Below are positions 8,995 through 18,162 of a stretch of 64,000 bases of DNA, in pieces (position 1 is the stretch's first letter; each line of letters starts with the position of its first letter). Below the pieces are notes generated by a model, which had not been told where the DNA came from, made no database searches, and saw only the letters and a program-made list of their open reading frames with translations. The translations under genes and the position numbers were made by a program. Origin of the DNA: Flavobacteriales bacterium (GTDB taxonomy: Bacteria > Bacteroidota > Bacteroidia > Flavobacteriales_F > PHOS-HE28); the NCBI GenBank assembly GCA_016705545.1, contig JADIYA010000008.1:62001-126000 (forward strand). Reading direction: 5' to 3'.

Positions 8995-10200
8995 TCAGAT
9001 GCTATGATGTACGCTCTCCTCCAGGTAGGGATGGTTCACAGGTGTGAGCGGGGCCTTGGCCAGGGTGCCGAGCACCACACGGATGAAGGCCCCGAGGAAG
9101 AGCACGAAAAGGCCTGCATCGAGCATGCCGATGCCGTGGAAGTCGTGGCCGTTGGCGCCGGGCATCACCATCATGTTCACATCGAGCCAATGCCCGATGA
9201 AGATCACGGTGCCCACGCCGATGAGGAAACGCGGGTTGCGCTTGGCATCACGGCTCATCAGCATCGCCATGGGCACGGCGAAGTTGATGAAGAAGATGGT
9301 CCAGAGCAGGCCGGGATGATGGTCGATGCGGTCCTGGAAGTAAGTCACCTCTTCCGGGATGTTGGCGTACCAGATCAGCATGAACTGGGAGAAGTAGAGG
9401 TAGGTCCAGAGGAAGCTGATGGCGAACACCCACTTGCCCATATCGTGGATGTGGCTGTTGTTCACCTGCGGCAGGTAGCCCTTGCGCTTCAGGTAGAGCA
9501 CGAGGATCACTCCGGTGATCATGGCGCTCACCCACATGCCGCTGAAGACGTACCAGCCGTAGAGGGTGCTGAACCAGTGCGCGTCGATGCTCATGAGCCA
9601 GTCCCAGGCTAGGGTGCTGCTGAACACAGCGAAGAACACCAGGAATAGGGCGCCGCGGCGGTAGGCGAGCAGGTGCGTGCGCACGAGGCTCTCGCCGGTG
9701 AGGCCGTCCATCTCCAGGCTCTTCTTGCGGAACCAACGCGCGGCGAACACGAAGGTGGCCAGGTACACCAGCGATCGCACCCAGAAGAAGGGCTTGCTCA
9801 GGAAGGCCCTCTTTCCATCCATGATCGCATCGTAGTTAGGGCCGCCCTTCACGTAGAGGCTGTCATCCATCCAATGGTAGATGTGGTGCAGGCCGAAAGT
9901 GCCTGCGGCGAGCACGATGATCATCACGATCGCGCCCACGGGAATCCAGCCCATGATGGCCTCGTACACGCGCTTCACCAGCACGCTCCAAGCGGTCTCA
10001 GTAGCGTTCTGGAGCGCATAGAAGAACAGGGCGCCCAAGCCGATGCCCAGGAAGAAGAAGCCATTGACGAGCAGGGCGCTCCAAGTGCGCTGGTGGTGGT
10101 CGCTATGGTCGCCGATCACGCCTGCGATGGTGGCGATCGCGCCCAAGCCGATCAACGCCATGCTCAGCGTGCTCGCCCGTTTGCTGATGGTGAAGTTCAT
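8995..10200 (-). CDS. actF: Alternative complex III subunit ActF (membrane quinol subunit)
   Basis: A 401-residue polytopic protein of the NrfD/PsrC type with about ten membrane segments. In alternative complex III, ActF pairs with ActC in the membrane. The N-terminus MNFTISKRASTLS resembles other ActF proteins, so I start at ATG 10200; a GTG at 10224, overlapping the actE stop codon, would add eight residues. It is followed by ctaC after 46 nt, an arrangement consistent with a complex III-oxidase supercomplex as known from Flavobacterium johnsoniae. Confidence 0.92.
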   Translation of the reverse strand: MNFTISKRASTLSMALIGLGAIATIAGVIGDHSDHHQRTWSALLVNGFFFLGIGLGALFFYALQNATETAWSVLVKRVYEAIMGWIPVGAIVMIIVLAAGTFGLHHIYHWMDDSLYVKGGPNYDAIMDGKRAFLSKPFFWVRSLVYLATFVFAARWFRKKSLEMDGLTGESLVRTHLLAYRRGALFLVFFAVFSSTLAWDWLMSIDAHWFSTLYGWYVFSGMWVSAMITGVILVLYLKRKGYLPQVNNSHIHDMGKWVFAISFLWTYLYFSQFMLIWYANIPEEVTYFQDRIDHHPGLLWTIFFINFAVPMAMLMSRDAKRNPRFLIGVGTVIFIGHWLDVNMMVMPGANGHDFHGIGMLDAGLFVLFLGAFIRVVLGTLAKAPLTPVNHPYLEESVHHSI

Positions 10201-10220
10201 CGCGTTTCCGTTCTGCTGGT

Positions 10221-10874
10221 TCACATCGCGGCCTGGGCCTCCGGCTCACGGGTCATTTTTCCGCCGTTCTGCAGGAACTGCACGTAGTGCGTCACATGCC
10301 AGCGCTCTTCCTTGGAGAGTTGCGAGGCGTGCGAGCCCATGGCCACGTTCTTTCCCCAATGCAGGCTATGGAAGATCTTGCCTTCGGGCAGGTCCTTCAA
10401 GGGGCCATTGTAGGCGCCCGGCGGCGGGTACTTGCCATTGTTCACCACGGGACCATCGCCCTGACCTGTTGCGCCGTGGCAATGCATGCAGAACTTCTCA
10501 TAGATCGCCTTGCCGTTATCCACGGTGGCTTGCGTCATTGCGATGGGGCTCTTCAACTCTGCGCCGGCCGCCTCATAGCCCTCGGGCGTGTTCGGGAAGG
10601 GGTAAGGGGCATTCAGCATGGCCATGCCAGCATCCTCATTAAAGGCGATGGTGCCGGGAACGGGTTTGCGGGCAGTGACGCGATCGCGCTGGGTTCGGGC
10701 CTTCTCCTCGGTGTGGTAGTAAGGGTCCTGACCATAGTCCACGTAGGCCTCGATGGCCGGGCTGCGGTACATATCGGGCATGTACTCCACGCCAGGGCTG
10801 TTGGGGTCGCTCTTGCCGCAAGCCGCCAGAAGGGCGATCACGGAAAGCGCGGCAAGGGTCTTGGCGGTGCGCAT
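10221..10874 (-). CDS. actE: Alternative complex III subunit ActE, mono-haem c lipoprotein
   Basis: A 217-residue periplasmic c-type cytochrome. The signal peptide ends in a lipobox (LLAAC), so the mature protein is lipid-anchored at Cys18. One haem c site, CMHCH, is followed by a typical cytochrome c fold and a distal Met region (GKNVAMGSHA). In the complex it takes electrons from the ActA haems towards the oxidase. The ATG at 10874 gives the compact lipoprotein signal; an ATG at 10886, overlapping the actD stop, is possible. Confidence 0.92.
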   Translation of the reverse strand: MRTAKTLAALSVIALLAACGKSDPNSPGVEYMPDMYRSPAIEAYVDYGQDPYYHTEEKARTQRDRVTARKPVPGTIAFNEDAGMAMLNAPYPFPNTPEGYEAAGAELKSPIAMTQATVDNGKAIYEKFCMHCHGATGQGDGPVVNNGKYPPPGAYNGPLKDLPEGKIFHSLHWGKNVAMGSHASQLSKEERWHVTHYVQFLQNGGKMTREPEAQAAM

Positions 10875-10879
10875 GGTAC

Positions 10880-11413
10880 TCAGCATTGGCGCTCGTTGAT
10901 CTCGGTCACAGGGCTCTGGCGCAGCAGCTCGGCGATGGCTTCAGCGCTGTGTCCATGGTTGTCGGCTGTGCGCACCTCGATGATGAACTTATCGTTGGTG
11001 CTGCGCGGGTCGGGGTTGCGCGCAGGCATGCCGGGCAAGGTCTTGTTGCGGATCAGGTAAGTGATGGCCATGCCGTGCGCGGCGCAGAGCACGGTGAACT
11101 CAAAGGTGACCGGGATGAAGGCCGGCACGTTCTGGTAGTAGTGGAAGCTGGGCTTGCCGCCGATGTTCATCGGCCAATCGAAGATGTTGAAGTACCAGAT
11201 GCCGAGCACGGCCAGCGCGGTGCCGGTGATGCCGAACATGAAGCTCACGATGCCCAGCCGCGTGCGCGTGATGCCGATGATCGGGTCGATGCCGTGGACC
11301 GGGAAGGGCGAGAATACGTCCTTCACCTTCACGCCTGCGGACACGAGCTTGCGCGCGCCGTCCTTGAGCTGCTCGGGATCGTCGTAAACGGCGTAGATGA
11401 CCTTATTCGCCAT
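10880..11413 (-). CDS. actD: Alternative complex III subunit ActD (DUF3341)
   Basis: A 177-residue subunit with an N-terminal soluble domain (NKVIYAVYDDPEQLKDGARKL) and two membrane helices around residues 55-80 and 95-120, the usual ActD (DUF3341) layout. It has no cofactor motifs and is structural in the complex. The ATG at 11413 lies 5 nt after the actC stop codon; the frame could extend three codons to a TTG. Confidence 0.92.
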   Translation of the reverse strand: MANKVIYAVYDDPEQLKDGARKLVSAGVKVKDVFSPFPVHGIDPIIGITRTRLGIVSFMFGITGTALAVLGIWYFNIFDWPMNIGGKPSFHYYQNVPAFIPVTFEFTVLCAAHGMAITYLIRNKTLPGMPARNPDPRSTNDKFIIEVRTADNHGHSAEAIAELLRQSPVTEINERQC

Positions 11414-11418
11414 GGCGC

Positions 11419-12807
11419 TCAATGGTGGTGGTGTTTAGCGGCTTCCTGCTTGTAGCTCTCGCCGCTCACTTTCAGAATGGACTTCACCTCGTTCAGCGCC
11501 AGCACCGGGAAGTAGCGGGCGAAGAGCAGGTAGAGCGTGAAGAAGATGCCGATGGTGCCCAGGAACACGCCCACATCCACCCATGTGGGGTGGAACATGG
11601 TCCAAGCGCTGGGCAGGTAGTCGCGGTGCAGACTGGTGACGATGATCACGAAGCGCTCGAACCACATGCCTATGTTCACGATGATGCTCATGAAGAAGGT
11701 GAAGCCCAGATGCGTGCGCAGCTTCTTGAACCAGAAGAGCTGCGGGCTGATCACGTTGCAGGTCATCATGCTCCAGTAGGCCCACCAGTAGGGGCCGGTG
11801 GCGCGGTTGATGAAGGCGTAGCTCTCGTACTCCACGCCGCTGTACCAGCTGATGAAGAGCTCGGTGATGTACGCCACGCCCACGATGGAGCCCGTGACGA
11901 TGATCACGATGTTCATGTACTCGATGTGCTTCTTGGTGATGTACGCCTCGAGGTGCATCACCTTGCGCATCACCAGCAGCAGGGTCTGCACCATGGCGAA
12001 ACCGCTGAATACGGCGCCGCTCACGAAGTAGGGCGGGAAGATGGTGGTGTGCCAGCCGGGCACGATCGAGGTGGCGAAGTCGAAGCTCACCACGCTGTGC
12101 ACCGAGAACACCAGCGGGGTGGCAATGCCGGCGAGCACCAGGCTCACCTCCTCAAAGCGGGTCCAGGCCTTGGCGTTGCCCGTCCAGCCGAAGCTGAGGA
12201 TGCCATAGACCTTCTTCATCATCGGCTTGGTCACCTTGTCGCGGATGGTGGCGAAGTCGGGGATGAGGCCGATGTACCAGAACACGAGCGATACGCTGAA
12301 GTAGGTGCTGATCGCGAACACGTCCCAGAGCAGCGGGCTGTTGAAGTTCACCCAGAGGCTGCCGAACTGGTTGGGCAGCGGGAGCACCCAATAGGCCATC
12401 CAGATCCGGCCCATGTGGATGCCGGGGAAGGTGGCCGCCATGATCACGGCGAAGATGGTCATGGCCTCAGCGCTGCGGTTGATGGCCATGCGCCACTTCT
12501 GGCGGAAGAGCAGGAGCACCGCGCTGATGAGCGTGCCGGCATGGCCGATGCCCACCCACCACACGAAGTTGGTGATGTCCCAGGCCCAGTCAACGGTCTT
12601 GTTCAGGCCCCAGGTGCCGATGCCCTTGCTGATCAGGTACAGGATGCAGCCCGTACCGTAGGCGGCGATCAGGCTGGCAATGGTCATCAGGATGTACCAG
12701 CCGCGCGGGGCCTTGTTCTCAATCGGCCGCACGATATCCTCGGTGATATCGTGGTAGGTCTTATGACCGAGGATGAGCGGTTCGCGGATCGCTGCTTCTG
12801 CGTGCAT
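11419..12807 (-). CDS. actC: Alternative complex III subunit ActC (NrfD-like)
   Basis: A 462-residue integral membrane protein with about ten helices, related to NrfD/PsrC quinone-binding subunits. It is thought to form the quinol oxidation site next to ActB. It begins with a hydrophilic segment (PLILGHKTYHDITEDI) typical of the family and ends with a His tail (AAKHHHH). It follows actB by 18 nt and precedes actD by 5 nt, so the genes are transcribed together. Confidence 0.95.
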   Translation of the reverse strand: MHAEAAIREPLILGHKTYHDITEDIVRPIENKAPRGWYILMTIASLIAAYGTGCILYLISKGIGTWGLNKTVDWAWDITNFVWWVGIGHAGTLISAVLLLFRQKWRMAINRSAEAMTIFAVIMAATFPGIHMGRIWMAYWVLPLPNQFGSLWVNFNSPLLWDVFAISTYFSVSLVFWYIGLIPDFATIRDKVTKPMMKKVYGILSFGWTGNAKAWTRFEEVSLVLAGIATPLVFSVHSVVSFDFATSIVPGWHTTIFPPYFVSGAVFSGFAMVQTLLLVMRKVMHLEAYITKKHIEYMNIVIIVTGSIVGVAYITELFISWYSGVEYESYAFINRATGPYWWAYWSMMTCNVISPQLFWFKKLRTHLGFTFFMSIIVNIGMWFERFVIIVTSLHRDYLPSAWTMFHPTWVDVGVFLGTIGIFFTLYLLFARYFPVLALNEVKSILKVSGESYKQEAAKHHHH

Positions 12808-12825
12808 GGGTCCTGGTCGTTTCGC

Positions 12826-15800
12826 TTAGGCGTGATGTGCGGCTTCGTCCGTGTTGCGCACCTTCACGAGGTAGTTCACATTGGGCTTCACGCCGATTTC
12901 CTCGAGCATGTGGTAGCTGCGGTCGCCGTCGGCCAGGCCGCGCGCCTTGCTGCCCTTGTCGTTGAGGTCGCCGAAGACGATGGCGCCTGTGCCGCAGGCC
13001 GCGCTGCAGGCGGTCTCGATGTCGCCATCCTTCACCGGTCGGCCTTCCTTCTTCGCCTTGAGCTTGCCGGCCTGGATGCTCTGCACGCACATGCTGCACT
13101 TCTCGATCACGCCGCGCGCGCGCACGGTCACATCGGGGTTCAGCACCATGCGGCCGAGGTCGTCCCAAGCCGGGTTGGTCTCGGCGAACTTGTCAGTGAC
13201 GTAATTGAACCAGTTGAAGCGCCGCACCTTGTAGGGGCAGTTATTGGCGCAGTAACGCGTGCCGATGCAGCGGTTGTAGGCCATCTGGTTGAGGCCCTCG
13301 TTGCTGTGCGTGGTGGCGGCAACCGGGCACACCGTTTCGCACGGAGCGTGATTGCAGTGCTGGCACATCACCGGCATGAAGAAGACCGACGGGCTGGCCG
13401 ACGGCTCCTCCATCTTGGAGTACAGGCCGATCTTGCCCTCACCCGCAGCGCGCCCTTCGGCCCATTTGGTATCGCTGCTGAAGTAGCGGTCGATGCGCAG
13501 CCAGTGCATCTCGCGGCTGCGGCGCACCTCGTCCTTGCCCACCACAGGGATGTTGTTCTCACTGTTGCACGCCGTGACACAAGCGCCGCAGCCGATGCAG
13601 GTGTTCAGGTCGATGCTCAGGCCCCAGCGGTGGCCCACGCCTTCCACAGGGTGCTCCGCCCACAAGTCGAACTCGGCCACCGGCTTGCGATCGCGCGCGT
13701 CAATCGCGCCGTCCTCGTTCACGTCATCGTGCACGGGAAGGGTGTGCGGCTTGTTGTATGCGTCCCTGTCGCCCGCCTTGTACACCGCGAAGGAAGTCTC
13801 CTTCACGATGCTGTGGCGATCCATGTGCGTGAGGTGCGTCTGTGTGATGGCCATCGGGTAGGTCTCGCCCGTGGCGCTCACGCTCACATTCATGGCATCG
13901 TAGCTCACCGCGCCATTCCTCAGGCTGGTGAAGGGATAGGCATTCTGCCCCACGGGCTTGCGCTCGCCGTTGTGATTGGTGACCACGGCCGCCTTGCCCA
14001 CCTTTTCGCCATTGGCGCCACGGCCATAGCCGAGGGCGATCGCGATGGTGCCTTCGCGCTGTCCGGGGCTTGGTACCACGGGCAGCTTCAATTCCACTTC
14101 GCCCACCTTCACGCTTACCAGGCCGGCCGGGCTCTGCTCACCCAAGTAGTCGGGCAGGCCGAGCCTGCGTGCATCGGCGAAGCTCATGCACACGTAGTTG
14201 TCCCATGTGATCTTGGTGAGCGGATCGGGCATCTCCTGCAACCAAGGGTTGTTGGCGTGCTGGCCATCGCCGATGGCTTCGGTGGTGTACAGGCTCAATT
14301 CCCACTCACCAGCGCCATTGGCCGCTTGCTTCGCGGCGGCGCCCGCGGCGGCCACATCGCCCGCGAAAGCCACGCCGGAGGCGGGCATCGGTTGCGAAGT
14401 GAGCACACCATCGTGCAGGCTCTGGTTCCAAACCGTTGCGAAGTCTCCGCCACCGTGCGCGGCGAGGTTCTGCTCCCAGGTCTGCTTAATGAAGTCGAGC
14501 CATTTGGCATCGCTGCCGCTCCATTTGAGCAGGCTGGCCTGCCAGGAGCGCGTGTCGAAGAGGCGGCTGATCACCGGCTGCTGCAAGGCGTATTGGCCGG
14601 TCTTGGGCATGTGGTCGCCCCAGCTCTCTAGGAAGTGATTGTCGGGGCACATCCACTGGCAGAGGCTCGCGGTCTCATCAGCATAGCGCGCGCAGCTCAC
14701 GGTGAGGCCCACCTTCTCCAATCCGCTCTTGAACTCCGCAGCGTTGGGCAGGCTGTAGGCTGGATTCACGCCGGCCATGATCAGCGCACCGATGCTGCCC
14801 GCGTTCATGTCCTTCACCAGCTGTGCCACTGCGGCATCGTCGCCTTGGAAGAACCAGGTGTGGTTGTCCAGGTCGATGGTGCTGCCGTAGTTGCCGAGCA
14901 TGTTGTTGATGCTGTTCACCAGCACCTGCGTGCCTTCATCGTTGCTGCCGCAGACCACGAGGCCCTTGCCGCGTGCGTTCCAGAGCGCATCGGCAGCATG
15001 GTTCAATTCAGCGTTGTCCAAGCCGCCGCCCAACGTGGCGCCGCCGCTCTTGCGGGCAATGGCATCGTGCAGGGCGATCACCGCCAGCGGGAGCTCACTC
15101 GGCTTCAAGGCCACACGGGCATCGGCATTGGCCCCGCTGATGCTCATGCGGGATTCCACCTGCCAATGCTTGTTCATGGCGCCATCCGGATTGCGGCGGG
15201 TGGCGTATTGCCAGGCGTACTCGGTGGTGCTGCCCCAGCTGCTGAGGAAGTCAGCGCCAATGCTCACCACCACATCGGCCTTGGTGAAGTCGTAGCCTGG
15301 GAACACGCGCTTACCGAAGCTCTTCAGGTTAGCGTTGGTAAGGCCGCTGTAGCTGATGGTATCATGCTGCACATGCTCCACCGTGGCGTGCATGGCTTGC
15401 AAGCCGGCAACGGCCGCGCGGGTGCTGGGGCTGATGATGGTGGGCGTGAGCACCACGATGCGCTTGCCAGCGGCCGAGGCATCGGCCAGGCCTTTGCTGA
15501 TGGCGCCATCGGCTTCGGCCCACTTCACACCTACATGCTTGCCTTCGTTCCGCTTGCGCGGGCCTTTCAGCCGCTCGCCGTCATAGAGCGAGAGCACGGA
15601 GCTGTTGATGCGCGCGTTCACCACGCCCTTGTCGAGCCAAGGGTTGCGGTTGATGCCGAAGCGCGGGTTGCCCTTGATGTGGATCGGGCGCCCTTCGCGG
15701 GTCTTTACCAGAATGCTGGCGAAATCCTGACCATCGTAGAAGGTGCTCGCGTACCAGTTCGCAACGCCGGGGGTGATCTCCTCGGGCTTGCTCACGTAGG

Positions 15801-16032
15801 GGATGCTCTTCACCACCGGGGTCTCGCAAGCGGCAAGCGTGGCGGCGCCCACAGAGAACCCCAGGAACTTGAGGAAGTCGCGGCGGTTGGTGCTGGCCCC
15901 GTTGAGATTGCTGTCGCCCAGGACTTGGTCAATGGCCAAGGGCTGTGCGAATTCGCCCTCGCGGGCCTTGATCGCCTCAGGGTCCTGACGCAGGTCGGCC
16001 GCGTCCATCCAGTACTGCTTCGTGCTCGACAT
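12826..16032 (-). CDS. actB: Alternative complex III subunit ActB (molybdopterin-like plus Fe-S)
   Basis: A 1,068-residue periplasmic subunit. A Tat signal with RRDFLKFLG (from Arg50) is followed by a molybdopterin-oxidoreductase-like region (about 75-760), which in ActB proteins is known to lack the cofactor. The C-terminal ~260 residues are a ferredoxin-like part with several Cys clusters: [11 protein letters not shown] (near 815), [20 protein letters not shown] and CSMC (near 979) followed by CSAAC, suited to three [4Fe-4S] and one [3Fe-4S] cluster. It carries electrons from quinol to ActA. The start at ATG 16032 ([11 protein letters not shown]) matches homologues; the open frame reaches 16068 and overlaps actA. 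Confidence 0.95.
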   Translation of the reverse strand: MSSTKQYWMDAADLRQDPEAIKAREGEFAQPLAIDQVLGDSNLNGASTNRRDFLKFLGFSVGAATLAACETPVVKSIPYVSKPEEITPGVANWYASTFYDGQDFASILVKTREGRPIHIKGNPRFGINRNPWLDKGVVNARINSSVLSLYDGERLKGPRKRNEGKHVGVKWAEADGAISKGLADASAAGKRIVVLTPTIISPSTRAAVAGLQAMHATVEHVQHDTISYSGLTNANLKSFGKRVFPGYDFTKADVVVSIGADFLSSWGSTTEYAWQYATRRNPDGAMNKHWQVESRMSISGANADARVALKPSELPLAVIALHDAIARKSGGATLGGGLDNAELNHAADALWNARGKGLVVCGSNDEGTQVLVNSINNMLGNYGSTIDLDNHTWFFQGDDAAVAQLVKDMNAGSIGALIMAGVNPAYSLPNAAEFKSGLEKVGLTVSCARYADETASLCQWMCPDNHFLESWGDHMPKTGQYALQQPVISRLFDTRSWQASLLKWSGSDAKWLDFIKQTWEQNLAAHGGGDFATVWNQSLHDGVLTSQPMPASGVAFAGDVAAAGAAAKQAANGAGEWELSLYTTEAIGDGQHANNPWLQEMPDPLTKITWDNYVCMSFADARRLGLPDYLGEQSPAGLVSVKVGEVELKLPVVPSPGQREGTIAIALGYGRGANGEKVGKAAVVTNHNGERKPVGQNAYPFTSLRNGAVSYDAMNVSVSATGETYPMAITQTHLTHMDRHSIVKETSFAVYKAGDRDAYNKPHTLPVHDDVNEDGAIDARDRKPVAEFDLWAEHPVEGVGHRWGLSIDLNTCIGCGACVTACNSENNIPVVGKDEVRRSREMHWLRIDRYFSSDTKWAEGRAAGEGKIGLYSKMEEPSASPSVFFMPVMCQHCNHAPCETVCPVAATTHSNEGLNQMAYNRCIGTRYCANNCPYKVRRFNWFNYVTDKFAETNPAWDDLGRMVLNPDVTVRARGVIEKCSMCVQSIQAGKLKAKKEGRPVKDGDIETACSAACGTGAIVFGDLNDKGSKARGLADGDRSYHMLEEIGVKPNVNYLVKVRNTDEAAHHA

Positions 16033-16046
16033 CGTGCGCGCGGTTC

Positions 16047-17378
16047 TTAGTAGTGACACTTGGCGCATTCCCAGCCGCCAAGCTCCTTTACACTGATCTT
16101 GTCGTCCTCGAGGTACTTCTTCAACTCCTCGTGGCCCAGTTTGGCGTCGTTGTTCAAGCGCGCCATCACTTCATCGTAGTAGCCGTTGCCAGCCATCTTC
16201 ACCTCGGTCTTATTGTGGCAGTCGATGCACCACCCCATGGTGAGCGGGCTCCACTGCTCGGCCACGTCCATCTGCTCATCGATTGGACCATGGCAGGTCT
16301 GGCATTCGATCTTGCCCACGGCCACATGCTGGGCGTGATTGAAGTAGGCGTGGTCGGGCAGGTTATGCACCTTCACCCAGCGCACCGGCTCTTCCTTGCC
16401 GGTGTAGGCGCCCTTCTCGGGGTCCCAGCCTGCATGCTTGTAGATTTTCTGGATCTCCTTGGTGCCCGCTTCGGTGCGACCAGCGTTCACCGCTTTGTGG
16501 CAGTTCATGCACACATTGGTGCTGGGGATGCCGGCGTGCTTGCTCTTCTCCGCGCTGCTGTGGCAGTACTGGCAGTTGATCGCGAGGTTGCCCTTATCGG
16601 CCTTGCCCGCGTGCAGCGTGTGGTTGAAGAGGATGGGCTGCTCGGGCTTGTAGTGCGGCACTTCATCGCCGCCGTAAACACCGATCACCCATGCCGCATC
16701 CCAAAGATTCAGGATCACCCACACGGTGAGGAACAGACCCACGAAGCTCATGAAGACCTTGTGGTCCCATGCCCATGCACGGAAGCGCTGCATACGGGTT
16801 GATTCCGGCAACGGACCCTTGCCTTCAGCCTCGTTCACGGCATTGGCGAGGCTTCGCTTGACACCGCTGAGAGAAAGACCCACCACCAAAAAGAGAAGGG
16901 CCAGCACCAAGAGCCACAGCCAATTGTTGGAACCCGTATCCCCGCTAGCGGTTTCCTCACCTGGTGGTGGCGGTGGCGGTGCCGGTGGTGCGTAGTTCTC
17001 AACGAAGTAGAAGACGGCGTCAATCTCCTCGTTCGTAAGGGACACCGGAGTCATGACTACGGGCTTGTACTCCTCCCAGATGGCTGTGGCCATCTCATTG
17101 CCTGTCTTCAGGTAGGCTTGGCTGTTCTTCACCCAAGCATAGAGGTCGCCCTTGCCTTCCCATTTGGCCTTCGCGCCTTTCAGCGCGGGACCGGTCATCT
17201 TGGTGTCCACCTTGTGGCAGCTGGCGCAATTGCCCTTGAAGAGCTTCTCCCCTGCTGCGTACTGCGCGGCATCGGCCGGTTGCGCGTGGGCAGCGGTGAG
17301 GCTGAGGGACAGGAAGAGTGCGAGCGTGGAGCGGATGGACCCTTTGGAACGTCGTGAAAGACAAGCTGGAAGCGGCAT
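16047..17378 (-). CDS. actA: Alternative complex III subunit ActA, six-haem cytochrome c
   Basis: A 443-residue multihaem cytochrome. After a signal peptide (about 1-32) comes a mono-haem cytochrome c domain (CASCH at 51-55, ending before a Pro-rich linker near 135-145), a membrane helix (about 153-172), a second helix (about 212-232) and a domain with five more CxxCH sites: CQYCH, CMNCH, CQTCH, CIDCH and a terminal CAKCH. The pentahaem part is the canonical ActA; the extra N-terminal haem domain is a fusion. I start at ATG 17378, which gives the signal peptide; the frame stays open to 17504. First gene of the operon, with a promoter-like TATTTTTG 42 nt upstream. Confidence 0.95.
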   Translation of the reverse strand: MPLPACLSRRSKGSIRSTLALFLSLSLTAAHAQPADAAQYAAGEKLFKGNCASCHKVDTKMTGPALKGAKAKWEGKGDLYAWVKNSQAYLKTGNEMATAIWEEYKPVVMTPVSLTNEEIDAVFYFVENYAPPAPPPPPPGEETASGDTGSNNWLWLLVLALLFLVVGLSLSGVKRSLANAVNEAEGKGPLPESTRMQRFRAWAWDHKVFMSFVGLFLTVWVILNLWDAAWVIGVYGGDEVPHYKPEQPILFNHTLHAGKADKGNLAINCQYCHSSAEKSKHAGIPSTNVCMNCHKAVNAGRTEAGTKEIQKIYKHAGWDPEKGAYTGKEEPVRWVKVHNLPDHAYFNHAQHVAVGKIECQTCHGPIDEQMDVAEQWSPLTMGWCIDCHNKTEVKMAGNGYYDEVMARLNNDAKLGHEELKKYLEDDKISVKELGGWECAKCHY

Positions 17379-17419
17379 TCCGTGCAGGTTAGAAGGGGAG
17401 GGATCCCTTAAGACGGCGG

Positions 17420-17427
17420 CAAAAATA
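17420..17427 (-). promoter_or_regulatory. -7 promoter element of the act-cta operon
   Basis: TATTTTTG on the minus strand is an exact match to the Bacteroidota consensus TAnnTTTG. A TTTC 18 nt further upstream could serve as the -33 element. It lies 41 nt before the actA start codon, the first gene of the respiratory operon. Confidence 0.6.
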
Positions 17428-17484
17428 ACCGGGGACCAATACGGCGAAAGGAGCCGGATCAACCTTGCCATGCCTGCGTCATTA

Positions 17485-17501
17485 TTTAGAGAGAGTCTAA
17501 A
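17485..17501. promoter_or_regulatory. Palindrome TTTAGA-N5-TCTAAA, possible operator
   Basis: A perfect 6-bp inverted repeat with a 5-bp spacer in the ~200-bp region between the divergent actA and SPOR-protein genes. It is AT-rich in a GC-rich background and lies 58 bp upstream of the actA -7 element. The size and spacing suit a dimeric regulator binding site, but no regulator can be named. Confidence 0.35.
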
Positions 17502-17557
17502 CAAGAGCGATGTTGGCGAAGCCGCGCCGGTCGCGGATCACAGGCGAAGCGGGGGCA

Positions 17558-17565
17558 TACTTTTG
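17558..17565 (+). promoter_or_regulatory. -7 promoter element of SPOR-domain gene
   Basis: TACTTTTG matches TAnnTTTG exactly and lies 15 nt before the GTG at 17581. It supports that GTG as the start, because upstream in-frame ATGs would lie before the transcript begins. Confidence 0.6.
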
Positions 17566-17580
17566 GCCACCGAAGAATCC

Positions 17581-18024
17581 GTGAATCCAATTCATTTCAT
17601 CCTCCTCGCGCTCCTCGCGCCATCGTTGGCACCCGCACAGGAGACGCCGACGCGATACTTCGAGCCGCACAGGGCGGCCGCGGATACCCCAGTCGCATCC
17701 ACCGGATCTCCAGGGCGCCTTTCAGTGCAAGCCGACCCGAAGGTGGAACGCTTGATGGAACGCTTCACTTCGATGAAGCACGCTCAGCCAGGTTTTCGGG
17801 TCCAGGTCTTTCTCGGTGAGCGCAAGCTGGCAGAAGACGCCAAGCGGGCATTCTTACTGAAGAATCCCGAATCACCGGCTTACCTGAGCTGGTTCGCGCC
17901 GAATTGGCGGCTTCGCGTGGGCGATTGCCGAACGCGTTTGGAGGCCGAGCGTTTGCTGCGCGACTTGAAGCCGCTGTACCCCGGCAGCTACATCGTGCCG
18001 GACGAGATTGAGATGCCGCGCTGA
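17581..18024 (+). CDS. Secreted SPOR-domain-like protein
   Basis: A 147-residue protein with a GTG start. A signal peptide (VNPIHFILLALLAPSLAPAQ) is followed by a short linker and a C-terminal domain (about 65-145) with GFRVQVFLGERKLAEDAK, LSWFAPNWRLRVGD and RTRLEAERLLRDLK. This pattern matches SPOR-like peptidoglycan-binding domains as found in many Bacteroidota. The open frame extends to 17152, but the promoter at 17558 and the signal peptide favour 17581. It is divergent from the act operon and convergent with metK. Role in cell-wall binding is inferred from the domain only. Confidence 0.75.
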   Translation: MNPIHFILLALLAPSLAPAQETPTRYFEPHRAAADTPVASTGSPGRLSVQADPKVERLMERFTSMKHAQPGFRVQVFLGERKLAEDAKRAFLLKNPESPAYLSWFAPNWRLRVGDCRTRLEAERLLRDLKPLYPGSYIVPDEIEMPR

Positions 18025-18162
18025 GCGCGGTTCGGTTGCGGGGGTGGCCCGCATGACTATGCTGCCGCCCAAGGAGAGTCGGAGACCTCCAGAACGAGGA
18101 ATCAACCGGCAACCAGCCAACCCGCAACCTGTCATTGCGGCGAATGCCGAACACCCCCAACC
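18025..18162. other. Convergent intergenic region with repeat-like words
   Basis: 138 bp between the SPOR gene and metK, which converge. The right half is built of CAACC-type words (CAACCGGCAACCAGCC, then CAACCCGCAACC), similar in style to the inverted-repeat element at 23304-23385. No hairpin with a U-tract was found, so termination here is not obvious. Confidence 0.4.

Noticed and set aside
11422..14631. A 1,069-codon open frame on the plus strand across actC-actB
   Set aside because: It is the antisense of strongly conserved act genes; its His-, Ala- and Val-rich composition is the expected mirror of GC-rich codons and it has no recognisable motif.
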